Assembly: GCA_024681515.1 (NCBI GenBank)
Contig: JAILAR010000026.1
Span: forward strand, 72,799 to 135,302
Direction of reading: 5' to 3'
DNA length: 62,504 bases
Source of the DNA: Eubacterium sp.
Lineage (GTDB): Bacteria; Bacillota; Clostridia; Lachnospirales; Lachnospiraceae
A program made the translations under genes and the position numbers. Below the pieces are notes generated by a model. It had not been told where the DNA came from. It was given only the letters and a program-made list of their open reading frames with translations, and did no database searches. Shown here piece by piece: positions 9,152 through 18,586 of this stretch (positions within the stretch are counted from its first letter, which is position 1; every line of letters begins with the position of its first letter).

Positions 9152-9158
9152 ATAAACA

Positions 9159-12100
9159 ATGTATTTAAAGAGTATAGAAGTCAACGGATTTAAATCCTTC
9201 GCGAACAAGATGGTATTCAAGTTCAACGAAGGCATCACAGCAATCGTCGGACCCAACGGTTCCGGCAAGAGTAATATCGGTGATGCAGTTCGCTGGGTAC
9301 TTGGTGAACAGAGTGCCCTGAAACTGCGTGGATCGAAGATGGAGGATGTCATCTTCGCAGGAACCGAACTTCGAAAACCGCAGAGTTTTGCGTATGTTGC
9401 GATCACACTGGATAACTCCGATCACAGTCTGCCTGTAGAGTTCACGGAAGTTACTGTGGCCCGCCGGGTGTACCGCTCCGGTGAGAGTGAATATCTGATC
9501 AACGGAACCGTGACACGTCTCAGGGATGTGGCGGCACTGTTCTTTGATACAGGTATCGGTAAGGAGGGCTATTCCATCATCGGTCAGGGTCAGATTGAGA
9601 GGATCCTGTCCGGAAAACCGGATGACCGCAGGGATCTGTTCGATGAAGCAGCCGGTATCGTAAAGTACAAAAAGAACAAGCAGGCGACTGAGAAGGCACT
9701 GGAACAGGAGCATAACAACCTGAATCGTGTAAATGATATTCTGTCCGGTCTGGAGGAGCGGGTAGGCCCTCTGGAGAAGCAGTCCGAGAAGGCAAAGCAG
9801 TACCTGAAACTGAAGGAAGAGCAGAAACGTCTGGATATCAATCTCTTTAATGTCGAGATCGACCAGATCGAAGAAAAGATCGGGAAGACACAGGAGAAGC
9901 TGGACATTGCCGAAGCGGAGCGCGCACGTCTGCAGGAAGAATATGACCGTACAAAAGAAGAGTATGACCGTCTGGAATCCGAGCTGGAAAAGATAAATGA
10001 GAGAATGCAGGAACTTACGGACGAGTCTCATCGGATCTCTCTGGATAATGAGCATGCGGAAGGCGAGATCCGCGTGCTGCAGGAGAAGATCTCCGCTGCA
10101 AAGAATTCCGAACAGGAAATGCTTTTGCAGATGGAACGGATCGATAATGAGATCAAACGTCTTTCCGAAGAAAAGGCAAAGGTGCAGGAAAACCGTGATT
10201 CTCTCAACGCGGAACTGTCGGCGAAGAAGGATGCCGTAAAACAGCTGGAGGATTCTCTTGAAAAGAAAACAGCAGAGCAGCAGGATATATCCCGGCAGAT
10301 GGATGATGCCAAGGGTGCGATCATCGATTTTATGAACCTGGGCGGTACCGTGAAAGAGAAGGTCGCACGGTATGATACCATGCTGGAGACCATTACGCTT
10401 CGCCGGGCGGAGCTTCGTCAGAAATATCTGTCTGAAAAAAGTGCGGAGCAGAAAGCACAGGACGATCAGAAAGTCCTCGCGGAACAGAAGAAAACCGTGG
10501 GTGACGATCTTTCGGACAATCAAAAACGGCTGGACCGCCTGGAAGCGGATCTTCGTGCCAAGACCGATCGCAGTGTCACTGTCCGGAATGAAATGAACCG
10601 CTATAGCCAGGATCTGATTCGTCTGAAATCCAGATTTGAAAGTCTTCGAAATCTGTCCGAACGGTATGAGGGTTACGGAAACAGTATCAAAAAGGTCATG
10701 GAGCAGAAGGATAAGAACCCGAAGATCGTCGGCGTGGTTGCCGACATCATCGAGGTGGATTCCGAGTATGAGACGGCTATTGAGACAGCCCTCGGCGGCT
10801 CTATCCAGAATATCGTGACCGAAGATGAAGAAACGGCAAAACGAATGATCGCATTTCTCCGCGAAGGAAAGCTGGGACGCGCGACCTTTCTTCCCATCTC
10901 CTCTGTCATGGCCCGTGGATCCGTGAACCCTGACGCACTTCGCGAAAACGGAGTGATCGGGATCGCCTCCGAACTGGTGAAGACGGATCCAAAGTATAAA
11001 ACCGTGATCGAAAGCCTGCTGGGCCGGACCATCGTAGCAAAGGATATCGATGCGGCGATCCGTATCGCTCGGAAATATAAACAGACCCTGCGTCTGGTGA
11101 CACCCAGCGGAGAACTGGTGAGCCCCGGAGGCTCCATGACCGGTGGTGCTTTCCGGAACAACAGTAACCTGCTTGGAAGGAAGCGGGAACTGGATGAGAT
11201 CACCGCAGAGATCGCCGAAATGACGAAGAAGTATTCTGCTGCGAAACAGGAGGATGCGGAGCTCTCCATGCAGAGAGAGGCGCTGAAGGAGCAGAAAGCA
11301 CAGTTCCAGTCCGCAATTCAGAAACGGACTCTGGAGATGAACTCCGTAACCATCAATCTGGAACAGGTAGAAAGCAGGCTGGAGGCACTCACAAAGTCAT
11401 TTGCACTGATCAAAAAAGAAAATGACGAGATGGACGGACAGGTAGCGGACATCAACCGCCACAAGGAAGAGTTGTTCGATACCGAGAAACAGCAGCAGGA
11501 AGCCATCCAGGCCAGAAAGGAAGCCATCGCGGATCTGGAAAAGGAAAGTGAGAAGATCGACGGACAGCTGGCTGCCCTGAATGAACAGCTGGCGGAAGCA
11601 AGGCTTGCACTTGGAACCGTTACACAGAGGGATGAGTTCTATCGGAATGACATATCCCGTCTGGCCGGGGATCTGGAACGGCAGCAGGCGGAGAAACAGG
11701 CAATCCTGGACCGCTCCGGAGAACGGGTACGTGAGGCACAGGAGCTTTCCGACCAGATCACCGAAAGCCGCCGGCTGATCGAGACCAATCAGAAAAAACA
11801 GGAGAAGATCAGCGAAGAGCAGAAAAAGAAACAGACAGAGAAGGAAGCCATCAATAAGACCCACAAGGAGTTTTTCACCAAGCGGGAAGCGCTCACGGAA
11901 GACATGACAGGGCTGGAGAAGGAAGCCTATAAACTGACGAGCACATTGGAGAAGCTGGGAGAAAGCAAGGATTCGCTTACGGAATATATGTGGGAGGAAT
12001 ATGAACTGACTTACAGCGAAACCGAGAAGCTTCGGGATGAGGATGAACGCAGCACCTCGGAAATGCGGAAGGAGATCGCCTCTGTCAAGCAGAAGATCAA

Positions 12101-12716
12101 GGCGCTCGGTGAAGTCCATGTGGGCGCGATTGAGGAGTACAAAGAAGTATTTGAACGCTATACCTTCCTGAAGACCCAGCATGATGATATCATCAAGGCG
12201 GAGGAGAATCTCCGGGGCGTCATTGCAGATCTGGATAAGGCCATGAAGGAAACCTTTGCCGAGAAATTCGGGGAGATCCGGGCCATGTTCAGTAAAGTGT
12301 TCAAGGAACTCTTCGGAGGCGGAAAGGCGGATCTGGAACTGGTGGATGAGGAGAATCTCCTGGAAACCGGTATCGTGATCAATGCACAGCCGCCGGGAAA
12401 GAAGCTGCAGAACATGATGCAGCTTTCCGGTGGTGAGAAGAGTCTGACTGCCATCGCCCTGCTTTTTGCGATCCAGAGCCTGAAACCCTCGCCCTTCTGT
12501 CTGCTGGACGAGATCGAGGCGGCACTGGATGATTCCAACGTAACGCGGTTTGCAAAGTATCTGAAGAAACTGACGAAAGACACCCAGTTTATCGTCATCA
12601 CCCACAGAAAGGGTACCATGGAATGCGCAGATATCCTGTACGGTATCACCATGCAGGAGAAGGGTGTGTCCACGCTGGTATCCGTAAACCTGATCGAAGA
12701 CAAACTGGATGACTGA
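9159..12716 (+). CDS. smc: chromosome segregation protein SMC
   Basis: Chromosome-condensing ATPase of the SMC-ScpAB complex. The 1185-residue protein has the full architecture: an N-terminal head with Walker A GPNGSGKSNI (about residue 31), a long coiled coil, a hinge around residues 520-660, and a returning coiled coil. The C-terminal head has the ABC signature LSGGEKSL (about 1090) and Walker B LLDEIEAALDD (about 1113). The length equals the family norm. scpA and scpB are not nearby, which is common. The start follows a weak site, GATAGG, that comes from the end of an interspersed repeat copy. Confidence 0.98.
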   Translation: MYLKSIEVNGFKSFANKMVFKFNEGITAIVGPNGSGKSNIGDAVRWVLGEQSALKLRGSKMEDVIFAGTELRKPQSFAYVAITLDNSDHSLPVEFTEVTVARRVYRSGESEYLINGTVTRLRDVAALFFDTGIGKEGYSIIGQGQIERILSGKPDDRRDLFDEAAGIVKYKKNKQATEKALEQEHNNLNRVNDILSGLEERVGPLEKQSEKAKQYLKLKEEQKRLDINLFNVEIDQIEEKIGKTQEKLDIAEAERARLQEEYDRTKEEYDRLESELEKINERMQELTDESHRISLDNEHAEGEIRVLQEKISAAKNSEQEMLLQMERIDNEIKRLSEEKAKVQENRDSLNAELSAKKDAVKQLEDSLEKKTAEQQDISRQMDDAKGAIIDFMNLGGTVKEKVARYDTMLETITLRRAELRQKYLSEKSAEQKAQDDQKVLAEQKKTVGDDLSDNQKRLDRLEADLRAKTDRSVTVRNEMNRYSQDLIRLKSRFESLRNLSERYEGYGNSIKKVMEQKDKNPKIVGVVADIIEVDSEYETAIETALGGSIQNIVTEDEETAKRMIAFLREGKLGRATFLPISSVMARGSVNPDALRENGVIGIASELVKTDPKYKTVIESLLGRTIVAKDIDAAIRIARKYKQTLRLVTPSGELVSPGGSMTGGAFRNNSNLLGRKRELDEITAEIAEMTKKYSAAKQEDAELSMQREALKEQKAQFQSAIQKRTLEMNSVTINLEQVESRLEALTKSFALIKKENDEMDGQVADINRHKEELFDTEKQQQEAIQARKEAIADLEKESEKIDGQLAALNEQLAEARLALGTVTQRDEFYRNDISRLAGDLERQQAEKQAILDRSGERVREAQELSDQITESRRLIETNQKKQEKISEEQKKKQTEKEAINKTHKEFFTKREALTEDMTGLEKEAYKLTSTLEKLGESKDSLTEYMWEEYELTYSETEKLRDEDERSTSEMRKEIASVKQKIKALGEVHVGAIEEYKEVFERYTFLKTQHDDIIKAEENLRGVIADLDKAMKETFAEKFGEIRAMFSKVFKELFGGGKADLELVDEENLLETGIVINAQPPGKKLQNMMQLSGGEKSLTAIALLFAIQSLKPSPFCLLDEIEAALDDSNVTRFAKYLKKLTKDTQFIVITHRKGTMECADILYGITMQEKGVSTLVSVNLIEDKLDD

Positions 12717-12723
12717 TGGATCA

Positions 12724-12799
12724 TCACGGAGCACGGACTGTATCAAAGATGTAAAGCAAATAAACGATAATTACGTGCGGAGCAATCGGAGAGGGAGGC
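12724..12799 (+). repeat. Interspersed hairpin repeat, rearranged copy before ftsY
   Basis: Two recognisable pieces of the family occur in the smc-ftsY gap: CATCACGGAGCACGG at 12724-12738 (the middle of the element) and TTACGTGCGGAGC near 12770 (its 5' arm), in swapped order. The second piece runs into AGAGGGAGG. The match is partial, so assignment is less sure than for the full copies. Confidence 0.45.
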
Positions 12800-12828
12800 A
12801 TGGCTCATATAAATAATAAGGAGGAACT

Positions 12829-13818
12829 ATGGGATTTTTCCAGAGATTGAAAGAAGGCCTGAAGAAGACCAGTGCCAGTATCGTAAATGTTTTCCGTGCA
12901 ACGGAGATCACCGACGAGTTCTATGACGAGCTGGAGGAGACACTGATCGAAGCTGATATGGGGTATGAAACCACGGAGCGCGTGATCGAGGACCTCAAAG
13001 CCCAGGTAAAGGCCCAGCACTTAAAGAGTGCGGAAATGACCAAGGATCTGGTCATGAACAATCTGCGTGACCAGATGTCCGTGGATGATTCTGCTTACGA
13101 TTTTGAGGATAAGAAGTCGGTGGTATTCGTCATCGGCGTCAATGGTGTGGGAAAGACCACATCCATCGGTAAACTGGCTGCCAAGTATCGGGCCCGCGGG
13201 AAGAGGGTTCTGATCGCTGCGGGTGATACCTTCCGTGCCGGTGCCGTGGAACAGATCCGTACCTGGGCCCAGCGGGCAGGCGTGGATCTGATCGCACAGG
13301 GAGAGGGCGGAGATCCTTCAGCGGTTGTTTTTGATGCGGTGTCCGCTGCCAAGGCTCGGAATACGGATCTGCTGCTGATCGATACCGCAGGACGTCTTCA
13401 CAACAAGAAAAACCTGATGGACGAGCTGGCAAAGATGCGCAGGATCATTTCCAGGGAATATCCGGAAGCAAATGTGGAGTCTCTGATCGTACTGGATGGT
13501 TCTACCGGCCAGAACGCTCTGGAGCAGGCGCGTCAGTTCTCCAATGTAACGGAGATCAACGGTATCATTCTTACCAAGTTGGACGGAACTGCCAAGGGCG
13601 GTATCGCCGTTGCCATCGAGGCGGAACTGAATGTACCGGTGAAATACATCGGCGTCGGCGAAAAAGTGGAAGATATGGAGCGGTTCGATCCGGATCAGTA
13701 TATCACGGCGTTATTTTCCGGTTTCAGTATGCCCAGTGATACCGATCGTATCGTGGACAGCGATATCGAAAAACAGGAACCGGATGAGAATGCGTTTGAT
13801 GTAGATGGGTTGAAATAA
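12829..13818 (+). CDS. ftsY: signal recognition particle receptor FtsY
   Basis: GTPase that docks ribosome-SRP complexes at the membrane for co-translational insertion. The 329 residues comprise an NG domain: a helical N-domain, the P-loop GVNGVGKTTSIGKLA (about residue 103), DTAGRLHNKKNLMDEL, the G4 motif TKLDGTAKGG, and the FDPDQYITALF end. The acidic A-domain found in E. coli FtsY is essentially absent, as usual in Firmicutes. AAGGAGG precedes the ATG. A short acidic tail after residue 305 is not part of the fold. Confidence 0.97.
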   Translation: MGFFQRLKEGLKKTSASIVNVFRATEITDEFYDELEETLIEADMGYETTERVIEDLKAQVKAQHLKSAEMTKDLVMNNLRDQMSVDDSAYDFEDKKSVVFVIGVNGVGKTTSIGKLAAKYRARGKRVLIAAGDTFRAGAVEQIRTWAQRAGVDLIAQGEGGDPSAVVFDAVSAAKARNTDLLLIDTAGRLHNKKNLMDELAKMRRIISREYPEANVESLIVLDGSTGQNALEQARQFSNVTEINGIILTKLDGTAKGGIAVAIEAELNVPVKYIGVGEKVEDMERFDPDQYITALFSGFSMPSDTDRIVDSDIEKQEPDENAFDVDGLK

Positions 13819-13844
13819 AGAGTGAGTATTACGGAGTGTGTATC

Positions 13845-15068
13845 ATGGATAAAATAACACGGGAAAAATGTGAGCAGGCCTATGAGATCGTATCGAAGGT
13901 GGTTCGTCCCACAAATCTGATCGAGAGTGAATTTCTCAGCAAACAGACGGGAAATAAAGTATATCTGAAGCCGGAAAACATGCAGGTCACCGGTGCATAC
14001 AAGATCCGCGGAGCCTACTATAAGATCAGCCAGCTTTCCGAAGAAGAACGTTCGAAAGGTCTGATCACGGCATCTGCCGGAAATCATGCCCAGGGCGTGG
14101 CCTATGCGGCGCAGGCCTACGGAGTCAAGGCAACCATCGTTATGCCTACATCCACACCGCTGATCAAGGTGAATCGTACCAAATCTTACGGCGCCGAAGT
14201 GATCCTGTACGGCGATGTTTATGATGACTCCTGCGCATATGCACTGGAACTGGCAGAGGAGAAGGGGTATACCTTTATCCATCCCTTCGATGATCTGGAG
14301 GTGGCTACCGGCCAAAGCACCGTGGCCATGGAGATCCTGAAGGAACTTCCCTTTGTAGATATCATCCTGGTACCTATCGGAGGCGGCGGACTTGCCACCG
14401 GCGTATCGACGCTGGCCAAGATGCTGAACAAGGATATCAAGGTGATCGGTGTGGAACCGGCCGGCGCAGACTGTATGAAAGAGTCTCTGAAAGTCGGCAG
14501 TGTCATTTCCCTTCCGGGTGTAAATACCATTGCAGACGGTACTGCGGTCCGGAAACCGGGCGAGAAGATCTTCCCATATATTCAGGAAAATCTGGATGAT
14601 ATCATTACCGTAGAGGACAGTGAACTCATCGTCAGCTTCCTGGATATGATCGAGAATCACAAGATGATCGTGGAGAACAGCGGACTTCTGACCGTAGCGG
14701 CTTTGAAGCATCTTCCCGCAGAGGGAAAGAAGGTGGTCAGCATCCTGTCCGGCGGAAATATGGACGTTATTACGCTTTCCTCTGTCGTGCAGCATGGTCT
14801 TATCGCTCGGAGCCGGATCTTTACGGTATCCGTTCTGCTTCCGGATAAGCCGGGTGAACTGATGGCAGTTTCCCAGATCATCGCGCAGCTGCAGGGCAAT
14901 ATCATCAAACTGGAGCATAACCAGTTTGTATCCCTGAACCGGAATGCGGCTGTGGAGCTGGTGATCACCATGGAAGCTTTCGGACCTGAGCACAAGGAGA
15001 AGATCATCGAAGTTCTGAAGGAAAAGGGCTACCGGCCCATCGACAAGAGCCCAAAGGCTGCTCTGTGA
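13845..15068 (+). CDS. ilvA: threonine ammonia-lyase with ACT domain
   Basis: Pyridoxal-phosphate enzyme converting threonine to 2-oxobutyrate and ammonia. Of 407 residues, the catalytic part holds the lysine-bearing motif TGAYKIRGAYYK (about residue 50) and the cofactor phosphate loop PIGGGGLATG (about 177). The last 75 residues are an ACT domain (LLPDKPGELMAVSQII) for allosteric control. Size and single short ACT domain resemble the TdcB-type or Gram-positive form rather than the long E. coli IlvA, so the role may be catabolic or isoleucine-forming. ATG 13845 is chosen over GTG 13836; ACGGAG lies nine bases before it. The stop overlaps the next frame. Confidence 0.92.
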   Translation: MDKITREKCEQAYEIVSKVVRPTNLIESEFLSKQTGNKVYLKPENMQVTGAYKIRGAYYKISQLSEEERSKGLITASAGNHAQGVAYAAQAYGVKATIVMPTSTPLIKVNRTKSYGAEVILYGDVYDDSCAYALELAEEKGYTFIHPFDDLEVATGQSTVAMEILKELPFVDIILVPIGGGGLATGVSTLAKMLNKDIKVIGVEPAGADCMKESLKVGSVISLPGVNTIADGTAVRKPGEKIFPYIQENLDDIITVEDSELIVSFLDMIENHKMIVENSGLLTVAALKHLPAEGKKVVSILSGGNMDVITLSSVVQHGLIARSRIFTVSVLLPDKPGELMAVSQIIAQLQGNIIKLEHNQFVSLNRNAAVELVITMEAFGPEHKEKIIEVLKEKGYRPIDKSPKAAL

Positions 15069-15076
15069 TAAATACT

Positions 15077-16231
15077 ATGAAACAGTTTTATGCGGCAATC
15101 GATCTGGGAACGACAACGATCGAGGCGTCTTTGCTTCGGACGGATGGGATCGTTTTGGCAAAATATGGATTTCAGAATCCCCAGAGTCGCTTCGGTTCGG
15201 ATGTGATCTCCAGAATGACGTATCTTGGGAAACATCCGGAGTCAGAAGAACTTCGGAAATGTGTATTTGCGAAGATCAGGGAAGTACTTTCCGTGTTGCT
15301 TTCCGGGCAGGGAGCGGAGTATCCGGCAGATCTGGTACGGACCGTGATTACGGGAAATACAGTGATGGCAGCGATCCTTCTGGGGATCAATACGGAGTCT
15401 CTGGGCAGGGCGCCGTTTGCGATGCCCATGACAGAGACCGGAATCTTTCAGCTGGATGGGATCCCGGCATATGTGCCCGTCGGTGCGTCCGCTTTTCTGG
15501 GAAGTGATTCCTGCGGCGGAGCATGGGTGCTTCCTCTGGAGGAAAATGAGCTGCTTTTGGATCTCGGAACCAACGGTGAGATGCTGCTCTGTCATGACGG
15601 CAGGATCCACGGGGCCTCGGCGGCCTGCGGACCGGCATTTGAGAACTGTACCAGGGCGCAGGGGGTATATGGCTCTACGACGCTGGCGGCTATCGCCCGG
15701 CTGATCAAACGGGGAAAACTTCCCGCGGATGGGACGATTCCGGAAGCGGTTGTAAAATACGGGATCTACGAAGACGGAACCATCCCGGAAACATCTTCGA
15801 ATAAAGCGGGCCCTGATCATTTACTGATCACACCGAAGATTTTACAGGAAGTCATGATGGCCGGCGCTGCGATCTATGCTACATTCTGTTTACTGCTGAA
15901 ACGAGAAGAATGCCACGCATCTGATATCAGACGGATCTATCTGGCGGGCGGATTTGGTTTTCATATGTCCCTTCGGGATGCAGGTACGCTTGGGATCCTG
16001 CCGGAGGCACTGCTTGGCCGTGCAACAATCTCCGGAAATACCTCTCTGCTTGCTGCGGAGAAGATGGTATTACAGAACGATGCATCGCAGAGCGGAGGAA
16101 ATGTCGGAGAATATGACTTGTTCCGCAGAAAAGTGATCACACATCAGTTTGCAGGAGACCGGGAATATGAGAAACTTTTCCTGCGATCCCTGAATTTTAA
16201 CAAACGAATTATCTTTGAAACAGAAGAATAA
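15077..16231 (+). CDS. ASKHA-fold ATPase, DUF4445 / RACo C-terminal domain protein
   Basis: This matches the C-terminal actin-like ATPase part of corrinoid-activating proteins (RACo, DUF4445), with phosphate motifs DLGTTTIEASLL at the N-terminus and LLLDLGTNGEMLL in the middle, and the adenosine motif LAGGFGFHMSL. Family members usually carry an N-terminal [2Fe-2S] ferredoxin domain; here it is missing and the protein is 384 residues. The exact substrate is unknown; ATP-driven reactivation of a corrinoid or redox protein is inference from the family. GTG 15065 overlaps the ilvA stop and is an alternative start. An EFR1 ferredoxin two genes downstream could supply electrons. Confidence 0.8.
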   Translation: MKQFYAAIDLGTTTIEASLLRTDGIVLAKYGFQNPQSRFGSDVISRMTYLGKHPESEELRKCVFAKIREVLSVLLSGQGAEYPADLVRTVITGNTVMAAILLGINTESLGRAPFAMPMTETGIFQLDGIPAYVPVGASAFLGSDSCGGAWVLPLEENELLLDLGTNGEMLLCHDGRIHGASAACGPAFENCTRAQGVYGSTTLAAIARLIKRGKLPADGTIPEAVVKYGIYEDGTIPETSSNKAGPDHLLITPKILQEVMMAGAAIYATFCLLLKREECHASDIRRIYLAGGFGFHMSLRDAGTLGILPEALLGRATISGNTSLLAAEKMVLQNDASQSGGNVGEYDLFRRKVITHQFAGDREYEKLFLRSLNFNKRIIFETEE

Positions 16232-16243
16232 AGCAGGTTATTT

Positions 16244-17041
16244 ATGAAAATTATGAACCTCGTCAGCGGCAGCAGCGGGAACAGCACATTGGTCGGTACC
16301 GACCGGGTGAATGTCCTCTGTGACGTTGGCGTCAGCCTGAAAAAGATAGAAGAGTGTCTGAACACTGCAGACCATACGGGAGCGGACATCGATGCGATCC
16401 TGATCACCCACGAGCATATCGATCATGTGAAGGGTCTCGGTGTCTTTCTCCGAAGGCATCCGGTTCCGGTATACACGTCCTACGGAACCATGAAAGCAGT
16501 GCTTCCCATGAGTTCCCTCGGGAGAATGGATCAGGAGCTCTTCCGGCCCTTTCGTCCGGGAGATGTGCTTCAGTTGGAGGACCTGGAGATCAGTACGTTC
16601 CAGGTATCACATGATGCAGCGCAGCCGGTATGCTACAGTTTTTCGGACGGACGGAAGAAAGCGTGTATCGTGACCGATCTCGGCTGTGTGACGGAGGACC
16701 TGATCGACGGATTGCAGGATTCGGATTATCTGATGATCGAGGCAAATCATGATGTTCGTATGCTGGAAGCCGGACCCTATCCCTATCCGGTGAAGCAGCG
16801 GATCCTGGGGAATCAGGGACATCTGTCAAATGAAGCCGGCGGCGCATTCCTGCGGCAGCTTTTGAATGATCATATTAAGGAGATCCGTCTGGGACACATT
16901 TCCAAAGAGAATAACTATCCGGATCTGGCACTGATGACGGTGAAGCAGGAACTGAGGGGGAATCCCTGGGCGCCGAATCCGGAGGATCTGCCTCTATTTG
17001 CGGCTGGCAGAGATCTTGCGGATCCCATCGTCGAATTATAA
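16244..17041 (+). CDS. metallo-beta-lactamase-fold hydrolase, WalJ/YycJ-like
   Basis: A 265-residue protein starting MKIMNLVSGSSGNSTLV, the N-terminus typical of YycJ/WalJ proteins, with the zinc-binding motif THEHIDHVKGL near residue 58 and later metal ligands in NQGHLSNE and LGHISKENN. Relatives are linked to DNA processing and cell-wall control through the WalRK system; walR and walK are not here, so the exact role is open. An in-frame ATG at 16253 is an alternative start. It lies 12 bases after the ASKHA ATPase gene and 17 before the ferredoxin gene, probably one operon. Confidence 0.85.
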   Translation: MKIMNLVSGSSGNSTLVGTDRVNVLCDVGVSLKKIEECLNTADHTGADIDAILITHEHIDHVKGLGVFLRRHPVPVYTSYGTMKAVLPMSSLGRMDQELFRPFRPGDVLQLEDLEISTFQVSHDAAQPVCYSFSDGRKKACIVTDLGCVTEDLIDGLQDSDYLMIEANHDVRMLEAGPYPYPVKQRILGNQGHLSNEAGGAFLRQLLNDHIKEIRLGHISKENNYPDLALMTVKQELRGNPWAPNPEDLPLFAAGRDLADPIVEL

Positions 17042-17058
17042 TTCATGGGGGAAAGAAT

Positions 17059-17835
17059 ATGGTTCTGTATTTTTCTGCCACCGGCAATACAGCGTTTATA
17101 GCAAAACAGATCGCAAAAAGGATCGGGGACGAGACATTGAACCTTCTTCCCAGGATCCAAAGGCAGGACTTTTCCGAAATCCGTTCGGAAAAGCCGTTTG
17201 TGATCTGTGCACCCGTGCATGTTTGTGAGATGCCGCGTTTTCTGGCAAAGTATCTGAAGGAAGTTACACTGTCCGGAAACAGGAAGGTGTACTTTATCTT
17301 TACCAGCGGAGGGTATACCGGTATTTCCGCATCTCTGGCAAAGGGGATCGTTCGAAAGAAACGAATGATCTATATGGGACGTTCGGAATTCCGGATGCCG
17401 CGGAATTATCCGGTCAGCAGATTGTATCCGATGCTTCCGGATGAGGAAGTTAAAGCTCGCCTGCTGAAGGCTGCCCATAAGATTCCAAAGACAGCGGCAA
17501 AGATCCGAAACGGAAAGCGGCTGGGGGGCAGGCCCGTAACCCTGCTGGAAAAACTGATCACTCTGCCGTTTAATCCGCTTTGGGAAAAATACATGCAACC
17601 GACACAGCCATTCTATACGACGGACCGATGCATCGGCTGCGGCAAATGTGCCCGGCTCTGTCCTCTGAATAAGATCACCATGGAGGACGGCCGCCCGAGA
17701 TGGGAAGGCTCCTGTGCCCATTGCATGGCCTGTCTCGGGAACTGTCCTTTTGACGCAATCGAATACCGGGGGCGGAGCGAGAAACAGAGCAAGTATCGTA
17801 TTGATAAATACGTGAAGAAGAAATATCTGATATAA
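17059..17835 (+). CDS. EFR1 family flavodoxin/ferredoxin
   Basis: Electron-transfer protein that joins an N-terminal flavodoxin-like domain (flavin phosphate loop YFSATGNTAFIAK at residues 4-16) to a C-terminal bacterial ferredoxin domain. The latter has two [4Fe-4S] motifs, CIGCGKCARLCP (about 193) and CAHCMACLGNCP (about 218). This is the EFR1 architecture common in gut Clostridia; the physiological partner is unknown. The basic C-terminus ends KYVKKKYLI. GGGGGAAAG precedes the start. It is the last gene before the ECF sigma module. Confidence 0.9.
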   Translation: MVLYFSATGNTAFIAKQIAKRIGDETLNLLPRIQRQDFSEIRSEKPFVICAPVHVCEMPRFLAKYLKEVTLSGNRKVYFIFTSGGYTGISASLAKGIVRKKRMIYMGRSEFRMPRNYPVSRLYPMLPDEEVKARLLKAAHKIPKTAAKIRNGKRLGGRPVTLLEKLITLPFNPLWEKYMQPTQPFYTTDRCIGCGKCARLCPLNKITMEDGRPRWEGSCAHCMACLGNCPFDAIEYRGRSEKQSKYRIDKYVKKKYLI

Positions 17836-17880
17836 AAGTTTAATATTTTTTTGATAAGATCCGGAATTTGTCATCTGTTG

Positions 17881-17910
17881 CTGCAACATTTGGCGGCTCC
17901 GGATTGTATC
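17881..17910 (+). promoter_or_regulatory. Predicted ECF sigma promoter upstream of the sigma gene
   Basis: CTGCAACATT at 17881-17890, 15 bases, then GTAT at 17906-17909. The same -35-like block, spacing and -10-like block occur at 19458-19486 before the lipoprotein gene, with a shared CGG and TCC inside the spacer. The AAC core in the -35 is typical of ECF sigma promoters. This points to autoregulation by the sigma factor encoded next. Confidence 0.65.
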
Positions 17911-17929
17911 ATATTATGAGGAGACATAT

Positions 17930-18586
17930 ATGCAGTATGTGATCAGCATAAATTACATAAAGAGAGGCCTGTTTCGGTGTGTTTTGGATCGCGTAATGCG
18001 GCTGATGATCCGTCTGACGGGGAGCATTTCAAAGATGGCGGAAACTTCCGGATCCATGGAGACTGCCCCGGATTTTCTGAAAAAAGCGGAGACCGCGGAA
18101 GAGAGAAACCGCCGGGCAGAGCATTTTCTGAAGGATTACGGAAATGCCATGCTTCGTCTTGCCTACTCTTATGTGCATAGCATGGCCGACGCGGAGGATG
18201 TGCTTCAGGATACGCTCATCCGTGTACTGGAGGCGAATCCTGTCTTTGAGAATCCGGCTCATGAGAAAGCATATCTAATGACAGCAACGGCAAATATGGC
18301 CAAGAACCGGATCGAGTATAACCGCCGCTGGGAAACAAATGAACTGAATGAAGAACTGGTGGCTGTGGAACGGGAGGATCTGTCCTTTGTATGGGAAGCT
18401 GTAATGAACCTGCCGGAGGTTCAAAGGGAAGTGATCCATCTGCATTATCAGGAAGGATATCAGACTGCGGAGATCGCAAAGATCCTGGGGAGAAAGGAAG
18501 CAACGGTCCGTTCGGATCTGAAACGGGCCAGAGAACGTCTGAGGGAAATCTTAAAGGAGGAATATGACTTTGGGAAAATACAATGA
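17930..18586 (+). CDS. ECF-type RNA polymerase sigma factor
   Basis: Extracytoplasmic-function sigma factor of 218 residues with only the two core regions. Region 2 includes YVHSMADAEDVLQDTLIRVLE and the -10-binding helix near KAYLMTATANMAKNRI. Region 4 is MNLPEVQREVIHLHYQEGYQT followed by the helix-turn-helix KILGRKEATVRSDLKRAR. The N-terminus from ATG 17930 (ribosome site GAGGAG) adds about 45 residues beyond the normal domain; ATG 18035 (preceded by GGGGAG) would give a standard-length protein. The next gene overlaps by 23 bases, as expected for a sigma/anti-sigma pair. A promoter motif found here recurs before the lipoprotein at 19578. Confidence 0.92.
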   Translation: MQYVISINYIKRGLFRCVLDRVMRLMIRLTGSISKMAETSGSMETAPDFLKKAETAEERNRRAEHFLKDYGNAMLRLAYSYVHSMADAEDVLQDTLIRVLEANPVFENPAHEKAYLMTATANMAKNRIEYNRRWETNELNEELVAVEREDLSFVWEAVMNLPEVQREVIHLHYQEGYQTAEIAKILGRKEATVRSDLKRARERLREILKEEYDFGKIQ

